This document shows, piece by piece, positions 1 to 9,345 of a DNA stretch of 64,000 bases. Position numbers and translations under genes: made by a program. The notes beneath the pieces are model-generated. The model was not told where the DNA came from. It searched no databases and saw only the letters and a program-made list of their open reading frames with translations. Numbering within the stretch: position 1 is the first letter of the stretch; the number at the start of each line of letters is the position of its first letter. The DNA is taken from the NCBI GenBank assembly GCA_018388625.1, contig CP074402.1:5456001-5520000 (forward strand), in the 5' to 3' direction. The stretch is from Nocardiopsis eucommiae (GTDB lineage: Bacteria > Actinomycetota > Actinomycetes > Streptosporangiales > Streptosporangiaceae).

Positions 1-1
1 C

Positions 2-415
2 CTGTACTCGAACGTGCCCCACGAGGACGAGGACGGGATCTCCTGCGTCCTGGACGGCGCGGGCGCCCCGAGGCTCACCGAGAAGGTGGTCGGGTACAGC
101 CACGAGGAGTGGCGCCTGGTCCGGTCGGTCGAGTTGAGCGCCCCGGGCGAGTACGACCTGACCTGCACGGGACGGCCCGGCCTGGAGTACGTGGTCGCGG
201 ACACCGACGTCGCCGTCGCCTACGACAAGCGGATGATGGCCGGGTTCGGGACCCTGATGCTCTCCGTCGTGCTCGGTTTCTTCGTCTCGCTGATCCTCGT
301 GATCACGCTCAGCGTGAAGCGCGGCGAGCACCGGAGCCGACTCGTCCGCGAGCACCAGGTCCGCGCCCAGCAGGCCTGGGTTCAAGCCCGGCAGCAGGGC
401 CCGCCCCGGCACTGA
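2..415 (+). CDS. C-terminal part of a small membrane protein of unknown function (5' end outside window)
   Basis: The reading frame is open from the left edge, so the true start is missing; the GTG at 14 is only an internal codon as far as can be judged. The visible part is an extracellular-looking polar region with two cysteines (ISCVLDG and DLTCTG), which could form a disulfide. One strong hydrophobic segment follows (GTLMLSVVLGFFVSLILVIT), then a basic, glutamine-rich cytoplasmic tail. No family was recognised. It converges with prpR, and a GC hairpin lies between them. Confidence 0.6.
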   Translation: MYSNVPHEDEDGISCVLDGAGAPRLTEKVVGYSHEEWRLVRSVELSAPGEYDLTCTGRPGLEYVVADTDVAVAYDKRMMAGFGTLMLSVVLGFFVSLILVITLSVKRGEHRSRLVREHQVRAQQAWVQARQQGPPRH

Positions 416-430
416 CACCCCCGGAGGGCG

Positions 431-450
431 CCCCGGACCTTGCCCCGGGG
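431..450. terminator. Putative bidirectional terminator hairpin
   Basis: CCCCGG at 431-436 pairs with CCGGGG at 445-450 over an 8-base loop. It sits between two convergent genes. There is no T tract, as is common in high-GC actinomycetes. Confidence 0.45.
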
Positions 451-493
451 TGGGCGCCGCACCGGTGTCCTCCCCAGGCACGGCCGGACGGGT

Positions 494-1912
494 TCAGGCC
501 GGGTGGTCCGCGACGGGGTAGGGCGAGACCGTGCTGGAGTTCTCGTTGACCAGCAGGGAGCGACCGGCCGGGGGAACGCCCGCTGCGGGCAGGCGGGGCG
601 CTCGCAGACCTTGCAGCCCAGGCCGATCGGCGTGGCCGAGCCCGGGTCCGCCAGGTCCAGTCCGGTGGAGTACACGAGCCGGTTCGCGTGGCGGAGCTCG
701 CAGCCCAGCCCGATCGCGAAGGTCTTGCGGGCCGCTCCGTAGCCCCCGTATCCCCTGGTCACCGTGCGCGCGACCCAGAAGTAGGAGCGGCCGTCGGGCA
801 TCTGCGCGATCTGCCGTTGGATGACGTCCGGGGCGGAGAAGGCCGCGTAGACGTTCCACAGCGGGCAGGTGCCGCCCGAGCGCGAGAAGTGGAAGCCGGT
901 GGCGGACTGGCGCTTGGACATGTTGCCCGCCCGGTCCACGCGCACGAACGAGAAGGGCACCCCCGCCGCCGGGGGCGCTGGAGGGTCGAGAGGCGGTGGC
1001 AGACGGTCTCGAAGCCCACCCCGAAGCGGTCCGCGAGCAGTTCGATGTCGTGGCGCTCGGCCTCCGCCGCCGCCTGGAACTCGCGGTAGGGAAGGATGAA
1101 CGCGCCCGCGAAGTAGTTGGCCAGGCCGATCCGCGCCAGCCGGACCGCCTGCTCGGTGGTGAGCTCCTCCCCCCGGGCGAGTTCGTCCAGGAGGGGCCCG
1201 TGTTCGAGGAAGGCCAGCTGGGTGGCGAGCTGGAAGGCGCGTTGGCCGGGGCGCAGGTGCGCGGCCAGGGTGAGGACCCGGCGCTCGGCGTCGTACACCC
1301 GGTTGCGAGCGCCCTCGGCTCCGGGGGCTGACTCTCCACCCTGACGCCGTGGCGTTCCTCCAGCAGACGCGTGAGGACGACGTGGGCGCGGCCCGGTTCG
1401 ACGCCCTGCCGCCCGGCGAGGTCCTCCGCGCGTTCGTCGAGCTCCCCCACGTAGTTCTGGCGCTCGTAGAAGAAGTCGCGGACCTGCTCGTAGGCCATGG
1501 GAGCCACGGACGCCCCTCCGTCGTCCCGGCCCTCGGCCAGGGCGGCGGCCTGCCCGGAGACGTCCCGGTACCTGCGGTGCAGGTCCACCAGGACCCGGGC
1601 CACGGAGGGCATGCCGGAGGCCAGCTCGTCGAGTTCGTCCGGGCTCACCTGGTCGCCGGTGGGGACGTCGGTGAGCGCCTCCCGGAGCTCCGCGATCAGC
1701 CGTGAGGTGTCGCTGGTCGCGAAGAAGCCGGGATCGACCCCGAACGCCTCGGTGATCCGTAGCAGGACGGGGACGCTGAGCGGGCGCTGGTTGTGCTCCA
1801 TCTGGTTGAGGTAGCCGGCGGAGATACCCAGCTCGCGAGCGAGCTCGGACTGCTTGAGCGAGTGCTCCTGCCGCAGCCTGCGCAGCCGCGGCCCCGCGAA
1901 GACCTTGCGCAC
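494..1912 (-). CDS. prpR: PrpR/ScfR-type transcriptional regulator of propionate catabolism (three probable 1-base deletions)
   Basis: N-terminal XRE helix-turn-helix (about residues 8-62, with LKQSELARELGISAGYLNQME) followed by the long ligand-sensing region and the cysteine-rich end (GLGCELRHANR, GCKVCERPACPQRAF) of the short-chain-fatty-acyl regulator family (RamB, PrpR, Rv1129c). The frame changes near 1323, 975 and 573. Each change equals one base lost in a C run, and restoring them gives about 473 residues, the usual family length. The GTG start at 1912 has AAGGGG upstream. It is divergent from prpD/prpC exactly as in Mycobacterium tuberculosis, where Rv1129c activates prpDC, except that hicBA lies between. 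Family members bind acyl-CoA; that this one senses propionyl-CoA or methylcitrate-pathway flux is inferred. Confidence 0.88.
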   Translation of the reverse strand: MRKVFAGPRLRRLRQEHSLKQSELARELGISAGYLNQMEHNQRPLSVPVLLRITEAFGVDPGFFATSDTSRLIAELREALTDVPTGDQVSPDELDELASGMPSVARVLVDLHRRYRDVSGQAAALAEGRDDGGASVAPMAYEQVRDFFYERQNYVGELDERAEDLAGRQGVEPGRAHVVLTRLLEERHGVRVESQPPEPRALATGCTTPSAGSSPWPRTCAPANAPSSSPPSWPSSNTGPSWTNSPGGRSSPPSRRSGWRGSAWPTTSRARSSFPTASSRRRRRPSATTSNCSRTASGWASRPSATASRPSSAPGGGGALLVRARGPGGQHVQAPVRHRLPLLALGRHLPAVERLRGLLRPGRHPTADRADARRPLLLLGRAHGDQGIRGLRSGPQDLRDRAGLRAPPREPARVLHRTGPGGPGLGHADRPGLQGLRAPRLPAAGVPPAGRSLLVNENSSTVSPYPVADHPA

Positions 1913-1966
1913 GATGGCCCCTTCCGTCCCCGCCAGGCTAACCCGAAGGTGTCTCGCCAGGCGTTA

Positions 1967-1977
1967 GCAGACTTGGC
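1967..1977 (+). promoter_or_regulatory. Copy 1 of 11-bp direct repeat GCAGACTTGGC, upstream of prpR
   Basis: GCAGACTTGGC lies 55-65 bases upstream of the prpR start and recurs exactly at 2666-2676 upstream of prpD. A second shared octamer, ACCTCAGC, is at 2002-2009 here and 2651-2658 there. It may be a PrpR operator half, or a repeat left by insertion of the intervening hicBA segment. Confidence 0.45.
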
Positions 1978-2120
1978 AGGAATGCCGGGAGGACTTAGCC
2001 GACCTCAGCACGCGGGCCCGCACTCGTGGAGCCAGGACTCCCAACGGAGTCACCGGCTCGGTGCCTCTGAGCATCCAGGAATCGCACCCATCCGGGGGCC
2101 ACCGTCGGAAGGCATACCAC

Positions 2121-2340
2121 TCAGAGGAGGTCGCGGAGCTCGTCCGGGGTGAGACCCGCCTGTTTGAGGACGGACACCGTGGTCCCACGCTTGAGCTCCT
2201 TGTGCAGCGGGACGATCACCACCCGGGCACCCTTCCTGAGCTTCGCGTGGTCGCCCTTGGTCCGGACGTGCTCGAAGCCGATCCGCTGGAGTGCGGCGAC
2301 CACTTTGACCGGAGGAGATCGGAATGTGGGAAGGGCTCAC
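2121..2340 (-). CDS. hicA: HicA-type mRNA interferase toxin
   Basis: A small basic protein with the HicA fold signature: VVAALQRIGFEHVRTKGDH holds the catalytic-site histidine region, then KLRKG, VVIVPLHKELKRGT and VLKQAGLTPDEL. HicA toxins cleave mRNA and are neutralised by HicB. A GTG at 2340 overlaps the hicB stop as GTGA, but the following codons are one base out of frame. Adding one C near 2331 gives an N terminus reading MSPLPTFRSPPVKVVAAL, which matches the family, so I take 2340 as the start. If the sequence is correct as printed, the first usable start is GTG 2303, giving 60 residues. It is translationally coupled to hicB. Confidence 0.82.
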
Positions 2341-2570
2341 GCGGGCAAGCGTACGTCGATCTCCGTGACCCTGGTGGGAGTTTCCGCCAATTGCCGGACG
2401 GCGTCCTCGTCGTCCTCGAAGTACAGCTCCAGGGCTTCGGTGAGCGCATACAGCGCTTCCTCCTCCGTCTCACCCTGAGAGGCGACCTCAACGTCCACGG
2501 CGCGTGCCACGTAACCACCGGCCTCGTGATCGGGTGTCACCGTGACGGCGAGGTGCAGTGTGCGGTGCAT
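2337..2570 (-). CDS. hicB: HicB-type antitoxin
   Basis: 77 residues, ATG at 2570. It carries the partial RNase-H-like HicB domain: VTVTPDHEAGGYVARAVDVEVASQG, then ETEEEALYALTEALELYFED. No DNA-binding tail (HTH or ribbon-helix-helix) is present, so repression of its own promoter may need the HicAB complex. It precedes and overlaps hicA, the common actinobacterial order. The pair sits between prpR and prpD, which in mycobacteria share one short divergent promoter region. Confidence 0.85.
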   Translation of the reverse strand: MHRTLHLAVTVTPDHEAGGYVARAVDVEVASQGETEEEALYALTEALELYFEDDEDAVRQLAETPTRVTEIDVRLPA

Positions 2571-2665
2571 ATAACGACTGTACCGGCGCGACGTTAGTTC
2601 GTGCATTAATTCCGTGACTCTTGACTCCAGGCGCATCCCACGTTCGAAGAACCTCAGCCGGCTTT

Positions 2666-2676
2666 GCAGACTTGGC
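2666..2676 (+). promoter_or_regulatory. Copy 2 of GCAGACTTGGC, upstream of prpD
   Basis: Exact copy of the 1967-1977 repeat in the same orientation, 108-118 bases before the prpD start and preceded by ACCTCAGC. The local TTTGCAGA resembles the TTTGCAAA-type core reported for RamB/PrpR regulators, so it is a plausible PrpR site. Confidence 0.45.
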
Positions 2677-2783
2677 TGAATCACGCCTGCGGGTTGGCAG
2701 AACTCAGCAGGTTTCGCCCCTTCCACCAGGTGATTCGCCCATGCGAACCTCGGCTGCACAGAGACCGCGTCGAGGGGATGAAC

Positions 2784-4291
2784 ATGGAGCAGCACCGCGT
2801 CCGGGTCCACCGGAGCTCCGAGGGGCCCGCCAAGGAGGAGCAGCTGGCCCACCGGATCGCGTCCGTGGCGGCCGACCCGGTCAGGGTCGAGCCCGCCGTG
2901 GTGGAGATGATCGGCAACCGGGTCATCGACAACGCCGCCGTGGCCGCCGCCTCCCTGCGCCGCCGCCCCGTCCGCAGCGCGCGGGCACAGGCCACCCGGC
3001 ACCCGCTGAACCCCGGCGCGGCGATCATGGGCACCCCGCCGTCCACACGCGTCTCCCCCGAGTGGGCGGCCTGGGCCAACGGCGTGGCCGTCCGGGAACT
3101 GGACTTCCACGACACCTTCCTGGCCGCCGACTACTCGCACCCCGGCGACAACATCCCGCCGATCCTCGCCGTCGCCCAGCACCTGGGCCGGGACGGCCGC
3201 GCCCTGGTGCGGGGCATCGCCACCGGGTACGAGATCCAGGTCGCCCTGGTGAAGGGCATCTGCCTGCACGAGCACAGGATCGACCACATCGCCCACCTGG
3301 GCCCGTCGGCGGCGGCCGGGATCGGCACCCTCCTGGAGCTCGACACCGAGACCGTCTACCAGGCGGTCCAGCAGGCCCTGCACGTGACCACCACCACGCG
3401 GCAGTCGCGCAAGGGCGAGATCTCCAGCTGGAAGGCGTACGCGCCCGCGTTCGCCGGGAAGATGGCCGTGGAGTCCGTCGACCGCGCCATGCGCGGCGAG
3501 GGCGCCCCCTCCCCGCCTACGAGGGCGAGGACGGCTTCATCGCCCGCCTGCTGAGCGGGCCGGGCGTCGACTACCTCGTGGAGCTGCCGGGCCCGGGTGA
3601 GGCCAAGCGCGGCATCCTGGACACCTACACCAAGGAGCACTCGGCCGAGTACCAGAGCCAGGCCCTCATCGACCTGGCCCGACGTCTGGGCCCGAGGATC
3701 GGGGACACCGCGCGGGTCCGTTCCGTGACGATCCACACCAGCCACCACACGCACCACGTGATCGGCACCGGTTCGGGCGACCCGCAGAAGATGGACCCCC
3801 GGGCCAGCCGGGAGACCCTGGACCACTCCATCCCCTACATCTTCGCCGTCGCCCTCCAGGACGGCGAGTGGCACCACGAGCGCTCCTACGCTCCCGAGCG
3901 CGCCCAGCGTCCGGACACCGTGGAGCTGTGGCACCGGATCAGCACGGTCGAGGACCCGGAGTGGACCCGCCGCTACCACGCGACGGACCCGAAGGAGAAG
4001 GCCTTCGGCGGCCGTGTGGTGGTGGAGATGGCGGACGGCTCCGTGATCGAGGACGAGATCGCGATGGCCGACGCCCACCCGCTCGGTGACCGTCCCTTCA
4101 CCCGCCCTGACTACGTCGCCAAGTTCCGTGCCCTCTCCGAGGGGATCGTCGCCCGCGCCGAGCAGGACCGCTTCCTGGACCTGGTCGAACGCCTGCCCGA
4201 GCTCACCACCGACGAGGTCCGCCAGCTGTCCTTCATGGAGGACCCCGACACCGCGCCGGGCGACCTGCCGACCTCCAAGGGGATCTTCTGA
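2784..4291 (+). CDS. prpD: 2-methylcitrate dehydratase, MmgE/PrpD family (one probable deletion)
   Basis: About 502 residues after repair, the usual PrpD length. It dehydrates 2-methylcitrate to 2-methyl-cis-aconitate in the methylcitrate cycle, which detoxifies propionyl-CoA. Conserved stretches include VRELDFHDTFLAADYSHPGDN, LVRGIATGYEIQ and the C-terminal DPRASRETLDHSIPYIFAVA. The frame changes near 3510 in a C-rich run (GAPSP then YEGEDGF), consistent with one missing C. ATG 2784 has GAGGGG six bases upstream; ATG 2778 is possible but too close to that site. It is followed after 73 bases by prpC, as in Rv1130-Rv1131. Confidence 0.9.
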
Positions 4292-4364
4292 TGCCGCACA
4301 CGCCTCCGACGACGCCTTCGCCGAAGGCGTCCCCGACTTCACGATCCGAACGGATGTGGTGAGC

Positions 4365-5501
4365 ATGACCGACACGGCGATCCGCAAGGGCCTGGCCGGG
4401 GTGGTGGTCGACACCACCGAGATCTCCATGGTCGACGAGGCCTCCAACTCGCTGACCTACCGCGGCTACCCGGTGCAGGACCTGGCCGCCTCGTGCACGT
4501 TCGAGGAGGTCTCCTACCTGCTCTGGTACGGGGAGCTGCCGACGGCGGGCCAGCTGCGCGAGTTCACCGCACGGGAGCGGGCCAACCGCGCCCTGGACCG
4601 GCACACCCTGGACCTGCTGCGCCGCCTCCCGGAGACCGCGCACCCCATGGACGTGCTGCGTACCGCCATCAGCTACCTGGGCGCGGACGACCCCGCCGAG
4701 GACGACGCCTCGGTGGCGGCCAACCGGGCCAAGGCCGAGGCCATGCTGGCCAAGCTGCCCACGGTGGTCGCCGCCGACCACCGGCGGCGCCGGGGGCTGG
4801 ACCCGATCCAGCCGGACCCGGGCCTGGGGCACGCCGAGAACTTCTTCCACATGTGCTTCGGAAGGGTCCCCGAGCCCGAGGTGGTGCGCTGCTTCGAGGT
4901 GTCGATGATCCTCTACGCCGAGCACAGCTTCAACGCCTCCACCTTCACCGCCCGGGTGGTGACCTCCACCCTGTCGGACATCTACAGCTCCGTGACGGCG
5001 GCGATCGGCGCCCTGAAGGGTTCGCTGCACGGCGGCGCCAACGAGGCCGTCATGCACATGCTCCAGGAGATCGGTTCGGCGGAGCGCGCCTCCGACTGGC
5101 TGGACACCGCCCTGGCCGAGAAGCGGAAGATCATGGGCTTCGGGCACCGCGTGTACAAGCACGGGGACTCCCGGGTGCCGACCATGCGCGCGGCACTGGA
5201 CCGGATGGCCGCGCTCAGGGGTGCCGAGGAGCTCATGGAGCTGTACGGAGCCCTGGAGGCGGAGATGGTGGCCCGCAAGGGCATCCACCCGAACCTGGAC
5301 TACCCGGCGGGCCCCGCCTACCACCTGATGGGGTTCGAGGTCCCGACCTTCACGCCGCTGTTCGTGATGGCCCGGATCACCGGGTGGACCGCGCACATCC
5401 TGGAGCAGCAGGAGGCCAACGCGCTCATCCGCCCTCTGAGCAGCTACACGGGGCGCGAGCGCCGTCCGGTGCCGCTGCCCGCCCAGCGCCTGGCGGGCTG
5501 A
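4365..5501 (+). CDS. prpC: 2-methylcitrate synthase / citrate synthase
   Basis: 378 residues, intact. It condenses propionyl-CoA (or acetyl-CoA) with oxaloacetate. Citrate-synthase catalytic elements are visible: His in SLHGGANEAV, His in GFGHRVYKHGDSR, and Asp in NLDYPAGPAY. It is shorter and quite different from the housekeeping gltA at 40503-41789, as expected for the methylcitrate paralogue. ATG 4365 is preferred; in-frame GTG codons at 4356 and 4359 are alternatives. No methylisocitrate lyase gene (prpB) follows, so isocitrate lyase elsewhere may do that step, as in M. tuberculosis. Confidence 0.92.
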   Translation: MTDTAIRKGLAGVVVDTTEISMVDEASNSLTYRGYPVQDLAASCTFEEVSYLLWYGELPTAGQLREFTARERANRALDRHTLDLLRRLPETAHPMDVLRTAISYLGADDPAEDDASVAANRAKAEAMLAKLPTVVAADHRRRRGLDPIQPDPGLGHAENFFHMCFGRVPEPEVVRCFEVSMILYAEHSFNASTFTARVVTSTLSDIYSSVTAAIGALKGSLHGGANEAVMHMLQEIGSAERASDWLDTALAEKRKIMGFGHRVYKHGDSRVPTMRAALDRMAALRGAEELMELYGALEAEMVARKGIHPNLDYPAGPAYHLMGFEVPTFTPLFVMARITGWTAHILEQQEANALIRPLSSYTGRERRPVPLPAQRLAG

Positions 5502-5523
5502 CCGCCGCCGGGACACCCCGGCC

Positions 5524-5551
5524 CGGCCCGGTCTCCCTCGGGGCCGGGCCG
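5524..5551 (+). terminator. Putative terminator after prpC
   Basis: CGGCCCGG at 5524-5531 pairs with CCGGGCCG at 5544-5551, 22 bases after the prpC stop. Confidence 0.5.
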
Positions 5552-5716
5552 ACGGTGTCACCGCCCCGTGACACGTCCGCGCGAGGGCACCGTGACGCGG
5601 AGGGCCGCCCGTGGTGCGGGGCCCCGGTTCGCCGCGTGTGGGGAGATTCCTCCCATGGGACGCCCCCGCTGGGTAGTGTCCGGGGAGACCGCGGGCCGAG
5701 GACGGGAGCGTGCCGG

Positions 5717-6751
5717 ATGAGCGCAGAGCGTGGGAAACACGTGAGCACCGACGAGGCCAGGGAGGCGTCCGCGCGGCTGTGGTCGCTGGCCAGCCCGGTC
5801 ACCCCGATGGCGATCCGGGCGGTGGCCACGCTGAGGGTCGCGGACCACCTGGCCGAGGGGCCGCGCACGGCCGCCGAGCTCGGCGCGGCGGTCGGGGCGG
5901 ACCCGGACGGCCTGGCACGGGTGCTGCGGTACCTGGCCGGGGAGGGCCTGTTCACCCTGGAGGGGGACCGGTTCGCGCTCACGACGGTCGGGGACTGCCT
6001 GCGGACGGACCACCCGTACTCCCGGCTCCCCTGGTTCGCCGGGGACGGCGCACACGGGCGCGCCGACCTGTGTCTGTCCGAGCTGGCCGAGGCGCTGCGC
6101 ACCGGCCGGAGCGCCTACTCCCTGCGTTTCGGCGGCTCCGGTTTCTGGGAGGACCTGTCCGCCGATCCGGAGCTGTCCCGGTCCTTCGACGAGCTCATGA
6201 GCGGCCGGATGGTCAACCACTCCGAGACCATCGCGGAGATGTACGAGTGGCAGGCGCTGGACCACGTCGTGGACGTGGGCGGCGGCAACGGCGCGCTGCT
6301 GCTCACCCTGCTGGAGCGCTTCCCCCGGCCGCGCGGGACCGTGGTGGACCTGCCCGGTCCGGTGGCTGCGGCGCGCGCGAACTTCCGGGAGGCGGGTCTG
6401 GCCGACCGCGCCGACGCCGTCGCGGGGAGCTTCTTCGATCCGCTTCCGGTGACCGGCGACGCCTTCGTGCTGGGGTGGATCCTGCACGACTGGGACGACG
6501 CGTCGGCCGTGACGATCCTGCGGCGGTGCGCGGAGGCGGCCGGTCCGACCGGGACGGTGCTGGTGGCCGAGCACGCCGCCGAGGACGTGGTGAGCGAGCT
6601 GGACCTGCGGATGCTGGCCTTCTTCCAGGGCCGGGAGCGGAGCACCGACGAACTGGCGGCCCTGGCCGAACGGGCGGGGTTGTGTGTCGCCGGGAGCCAC
6701 CGGCACAAGGGGGTCGCCCTGGTGGAGCTGACCCCCGGCCACCCGATGTGA
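5717..6751 (+). CDS. SAM-dependent O-methyltransferase, Methyltransf_2 type
   Basis: 344 residues. An N-terminal winged-helix dimerisation region (PVTPMAIRAVATLRVADHLAEG) is followed by a Rossmann methyltransferase domain with the SAM motif HVVDVGGGNGALL, the acidic VVDLPG loop, and the catalytic His motif WILHDWDDASA. The fold is that of acetylserotonin/hydroxyneurosporene and polyketide O-methyltransferases. ATG 5717 has GGGAG upstream. It stands alone after the prpC terminator and no biosynthetic cluster surrounds it, so the substrate cannot be named. Confidence 0.82.
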   Translation: MSAERGKHVSTDEAREASARLWSLASPVTPMAIRAVATLRVADHLAEGPRTAAELGAAVGADPDGLARVLRYLAGEGLFTLEGDRFALTTVGDCLRTDHPYSRLPWFAGDGAHGRADLCLSELAEALRTGRSAYSLRFGGSGFWEDLSADPELSRSFDELMSGRMVNHSETIAEMYEWQALDHVVDVGGGNGALLLTLLERFPRPRGTVVDLPGPVAAARANFREAGLADRADAVAGSFFDPLPVTGDAFVLGWILHDWDDASAVTILRRCAEAAGPTGTVLVAEHAAEDVVSELDLRMLAFFQGRERSTDELAALAERAGLCVAGSHRHKGVALVELTPGHPM

Positions 6752-6889
6752 TCTACGCCACATACACCTCCGTCACCACGGGTAACGTGATCACCACGTA
6801 ATTCCCGCCGCTGACCCCGTTGACGCGGATGCCCCCGGGCTGGCTCCATGGTGCGCACCTCTTCACACCCGCTACTGAGGAGTTCGTAC

Positions 6890-8064
6890 ATGATCAACCG
6901 CAGGCTCTTCCTGGGCGGCGCCACGATCGCCGCCGGAGCTCCCCTGCTCGGCGCGACCGGTTGCGCCACCAGCCCCCAGAGCATCACCCCCGTCTCGAAC
7001 ACGGCCAACCTGGGAGCGCTCCCGGTGAGCGTGACCAACAACAGCGGCCGCTTCGGGGACGACGAGGTCCTCGTCTACGTCGTCGGCACCGACCTGGTCG
7101 ACGACGTCCACTGCCGGGTCGACGCCGAGGGCACGCCCCACCCCGTCAGCGTGGACGACAACACCGACGACGGCTACACGGACTACTCGATCCCCCTGGG
7201 CGCCCTCTCCGGCATGACGCTCCCGTACATGTCCGGCCGGATCTACTTCGCCATGGGCGGGAAGCTCGGCATCCGGATCGTGGAGGACGGTGACGGGAAC
7301 CCCGCCCTCCAGCTCCCCGCCGGCTGGGTCGAGGACGACCACGGCTTCGACGTCCTGCACGACTCGGTGGAGTTCACCCACAACGAGGACGGCATGTTCT
7401 GCAACACCTCGATGGTGGACCAGTTCAGCGTGCCGATCGGTATCCGGCTGACCGGGAACGAGGACCAGAGCACCGGTTTCCTGCTGCCCGGCGGACGCGA
7501 CGCGATCTTCGAGACCCTCGCCGCCGACCCGGACTTCTCACCGCTGGTCTACGACAGCCACCGGATCATCGCCCCCGGCCACGGGCTCGACGCGGGGATC
7601 TTCCCCACCGACTACTTCGACCCGTACGTGGACCAGGTGTGGTCGCACTACGCGGGCACCGACCTCAGCGTCACGACCAACGCCGGGACCTTCACCGGCC
7701 GGGTGCAGGGCGACGAGCTGCTGTTCGACGGCGGGGTCTCCCCATCGCCCGGCCCAGCACCCGGGACGTGTTCTTCTGCGACGGCGCCCTGGCCGCGCCC
7801 AACGACGGGATCACCGGCCCCGTGGCGGCGATCGTGGGGGCGGCGCTCAACCGCGCCACCCTGCTGGACCACGCGGCCCAGCCCACCAACGACCCGGCCG
7901 AGTTCTACCTGGCCGACATCGCCAACCGCTACGCCGGGACCTTCCACGAGCACACCGAGGACGGCAAGGCGTACGGGTTCGCCTTCGACGACGTCGAGGA
8001 CTTCGCGTCCTACATCCAGGACCACGGCCCGTCGGGACTGGAGATCACCCTGACGCCGTTCTAG
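6890..8064 (+). CDS. Secreted beta-1,3-glucanase, glycoside hydrolase family 64 (one probable deletion)
   Basis: The N terminus has a twin-arginine signal (NRRLFLGGATIAAGAPLLGATGC) with a possible but weak lipobox cysteine. The body matches the thaumatin-like GH64 fold of laminaripentaose-producing glucanases: PVSVTNNSG, RIYFAMGGKLGIRIV, FCNTSMVDQFSVPIGI, and near the end RDVFFCDGAL. Such enzymes cut fungal-type beta-1,3-glucan. The frame changes near 7738 in a GGGG run; adding one G joins both halves to about 391 residues. GAGGAG lies seven bases before ATG 6890. It is monocistronic, with a strong hairpin downstream. Confidence 0.85.
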
Positions 8065-8111
8065 GGACCTGACGGCGCTCCAGGAAGCCGCCACGGCGCG
8101 GCCCCACGAAC

Positions 8112-8161
8112 GCGCGCCCCGGACGACCGGTCTGATGGGAGGCCGGGCGGCCGGGGCGCGC
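8112..8161. terminator. Putative bidirectional terminator
   Basis: GCGCGCCCCGG at 8112-8122 is a perfect complement of 8151-8161, between the convergent glucanase gene and the small membrane protein. Confidence 0.5.
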
Positions 8162-8170
8162 ACCTCCCTG

Positions 8171-8620
8171 TCAGCCGGTCGGGGCGGGGACGGCTCCGTC
8201 AGGCTTCCCGGTCTCCGTCCCCGACCGGTACCACTCCCGGGCCGACCGGCTCTCGTGGAGCGCCAGCAGCAGGACGGCGACCGCGACCTCGAACAGTCCG
8301 GCGACGTCGAGGAACAGCAGCCCCAGGAGCCCGGAGAGCAGGGTCAGCACCGCCAGCACGCGCACACACCACCGCCGGGCCCGGCCGCCCCGGATCAGGG
8401 TCGCAGCGAGGTACGCCTCGACCAGGACCAGGGCGAAGCCCGGGAGCAGGGCCGCCATCGAGGCCGACCTGCCCACCCCCGTCTCCCTGACGACCTCCTC
8501 CTCCGTCATCACGGCGAGCCCGACCAAGCCGAGGGCGAGCCCCACCGCCCCGAAGACGGCCAGGATCCACAGAAGGGTGCGCAGGGCTCTGAGAGCCAGG
8601 GGCATGCGGCTCGTACTCAT
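8171..8620 (-). CDS. Small four-helix membrane protein, paralogue of the gene at 8763-9173
   Basis: 149 residues with four hydrophobic segments (LLWILAVFGAVGLALGLVGLAV; MAALLPGFALVLVEAYLAATLI; VLAVLTLLSGLLGLLF; VAVAVLLLALH). It ends with a short tail whose ESRSAREWYRSG closely matches GESARRWYEE of its neighbour. No family was recognised and there are no catalytic motifs. The gene order and shared C-terminal motif suggest a tandem duplication that has diverged strongly. Confidence 0.65.
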   Translation of the reverse strand: MSTSRMPLALRALRTLLWILAVFGAVGLALGLVGLAVMTEEEVVRETGVGRSASMAALLPGFALVLVEAYLAATLIRGGRARRWCVRVLAVLTLLSGLLGLLFLDVAGLFEVAVAVLLLALHESRSAREWYRSGTETGKPDGAVPAPTG

Positions 8621-8762
8621 GGGGGACTCCTGGTGAGAGGGCGGCGGACCTCGGGCCGGGTCCGTCCTACCGAGGCCAGGAGCCTAACGACCGGGTCGGA
8701 CGTTCCTCACACGGGGCCGGCTCCGGGGGCGTGGTCGGGCCACGGCGCCGTCCCCGGCCGGC

Positions 8763-9173
8763 TCAGCGGGTCGGGTGCTCGGTCTCCTCGTACCAGCGCC
8801 TGGCGGACTCGCCCTCGTTGAGGATGAGGACGACGACCATGAGCACGAGGCCGACGATGCCGCTCTCCCCGGTCAGCATGTTGATCAGCGCGGAGGTGAC
8901 GCCGACCCCCACCACCACGCGCACCAGGGTCCGGGTGCGGTGTCCGCCCCGACCGACGGTGGCGGCCACGTAGACGTAGAAGACGGTCGTCGCGAGGGCC
9001 ACGAGCATCAACAGCCAGAAGGCGCCGGGGCTCACTCCGGTGGCGCTCTCCAGCTGCCCCGAACTCACCGCGCTCACACCCACCAGGGCCAGCAGGAGGG
9101 CGAGGCCGGCGATGCCGGACATGACGAAGAGGATGACCTGGACGGCCGTGAGCGCGCCGGGTTTGGGATTCAT
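8763..9173 (-). CDS. Small four-helix membrane protein, paralogue of the gene at 8171-8620
   Basis: 136 residues, ATG at 9173. It has four predicted membrane helices and a C terminus GESARRWYEETEHPTR that matches its downstream paralogue. The second loop carries the same glycine-arginine turn (VGRGGHRTRTLVRVVVGV versus IRGGRARRWCVRVLAV). Function unknown. The two genes are 142 bases apart in the same direction. Confidence 0.65.
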   Translation of the reverse strand: MNPKPGALTAVQVILFVMSGIAGLALLLALVGVSAVSSGQLESATGVSPGAFWLLMLVALATTVFYVYVAATVGRGGHRTRTLVRVVVGVGVTSALINMLTGESGIVGLVLMVVVLILNEGESARRWYEETEHPTR

Positions 9174-9300
9174 GGGGGATGCAGCTCCGTGCTGGGGTGA
9201 CGATCGTCCGGGACCTCGTCCCGGGCCTGACCCTCCGTGAGACGCCTCGCGGAGGACCCTGGTTCCGCCCTCCGTGCCGGTCCCGATCACCCGGACGACG

Positions 9301-9335
9301 CGCGGCCCGGGTCCCCTCGGGTCACCCGGGCCGCG
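9301..9335 (-). terminator. Putative terminator of the valine-degradation operon
   Basis: CGCGGCCCGGGT at 9301-9312 pairs perfectly with 9324-9335, just beyond the mmsB stop. Confidence 0.55.
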
Positions 9336-9345
9336 TCCGCCGGAC

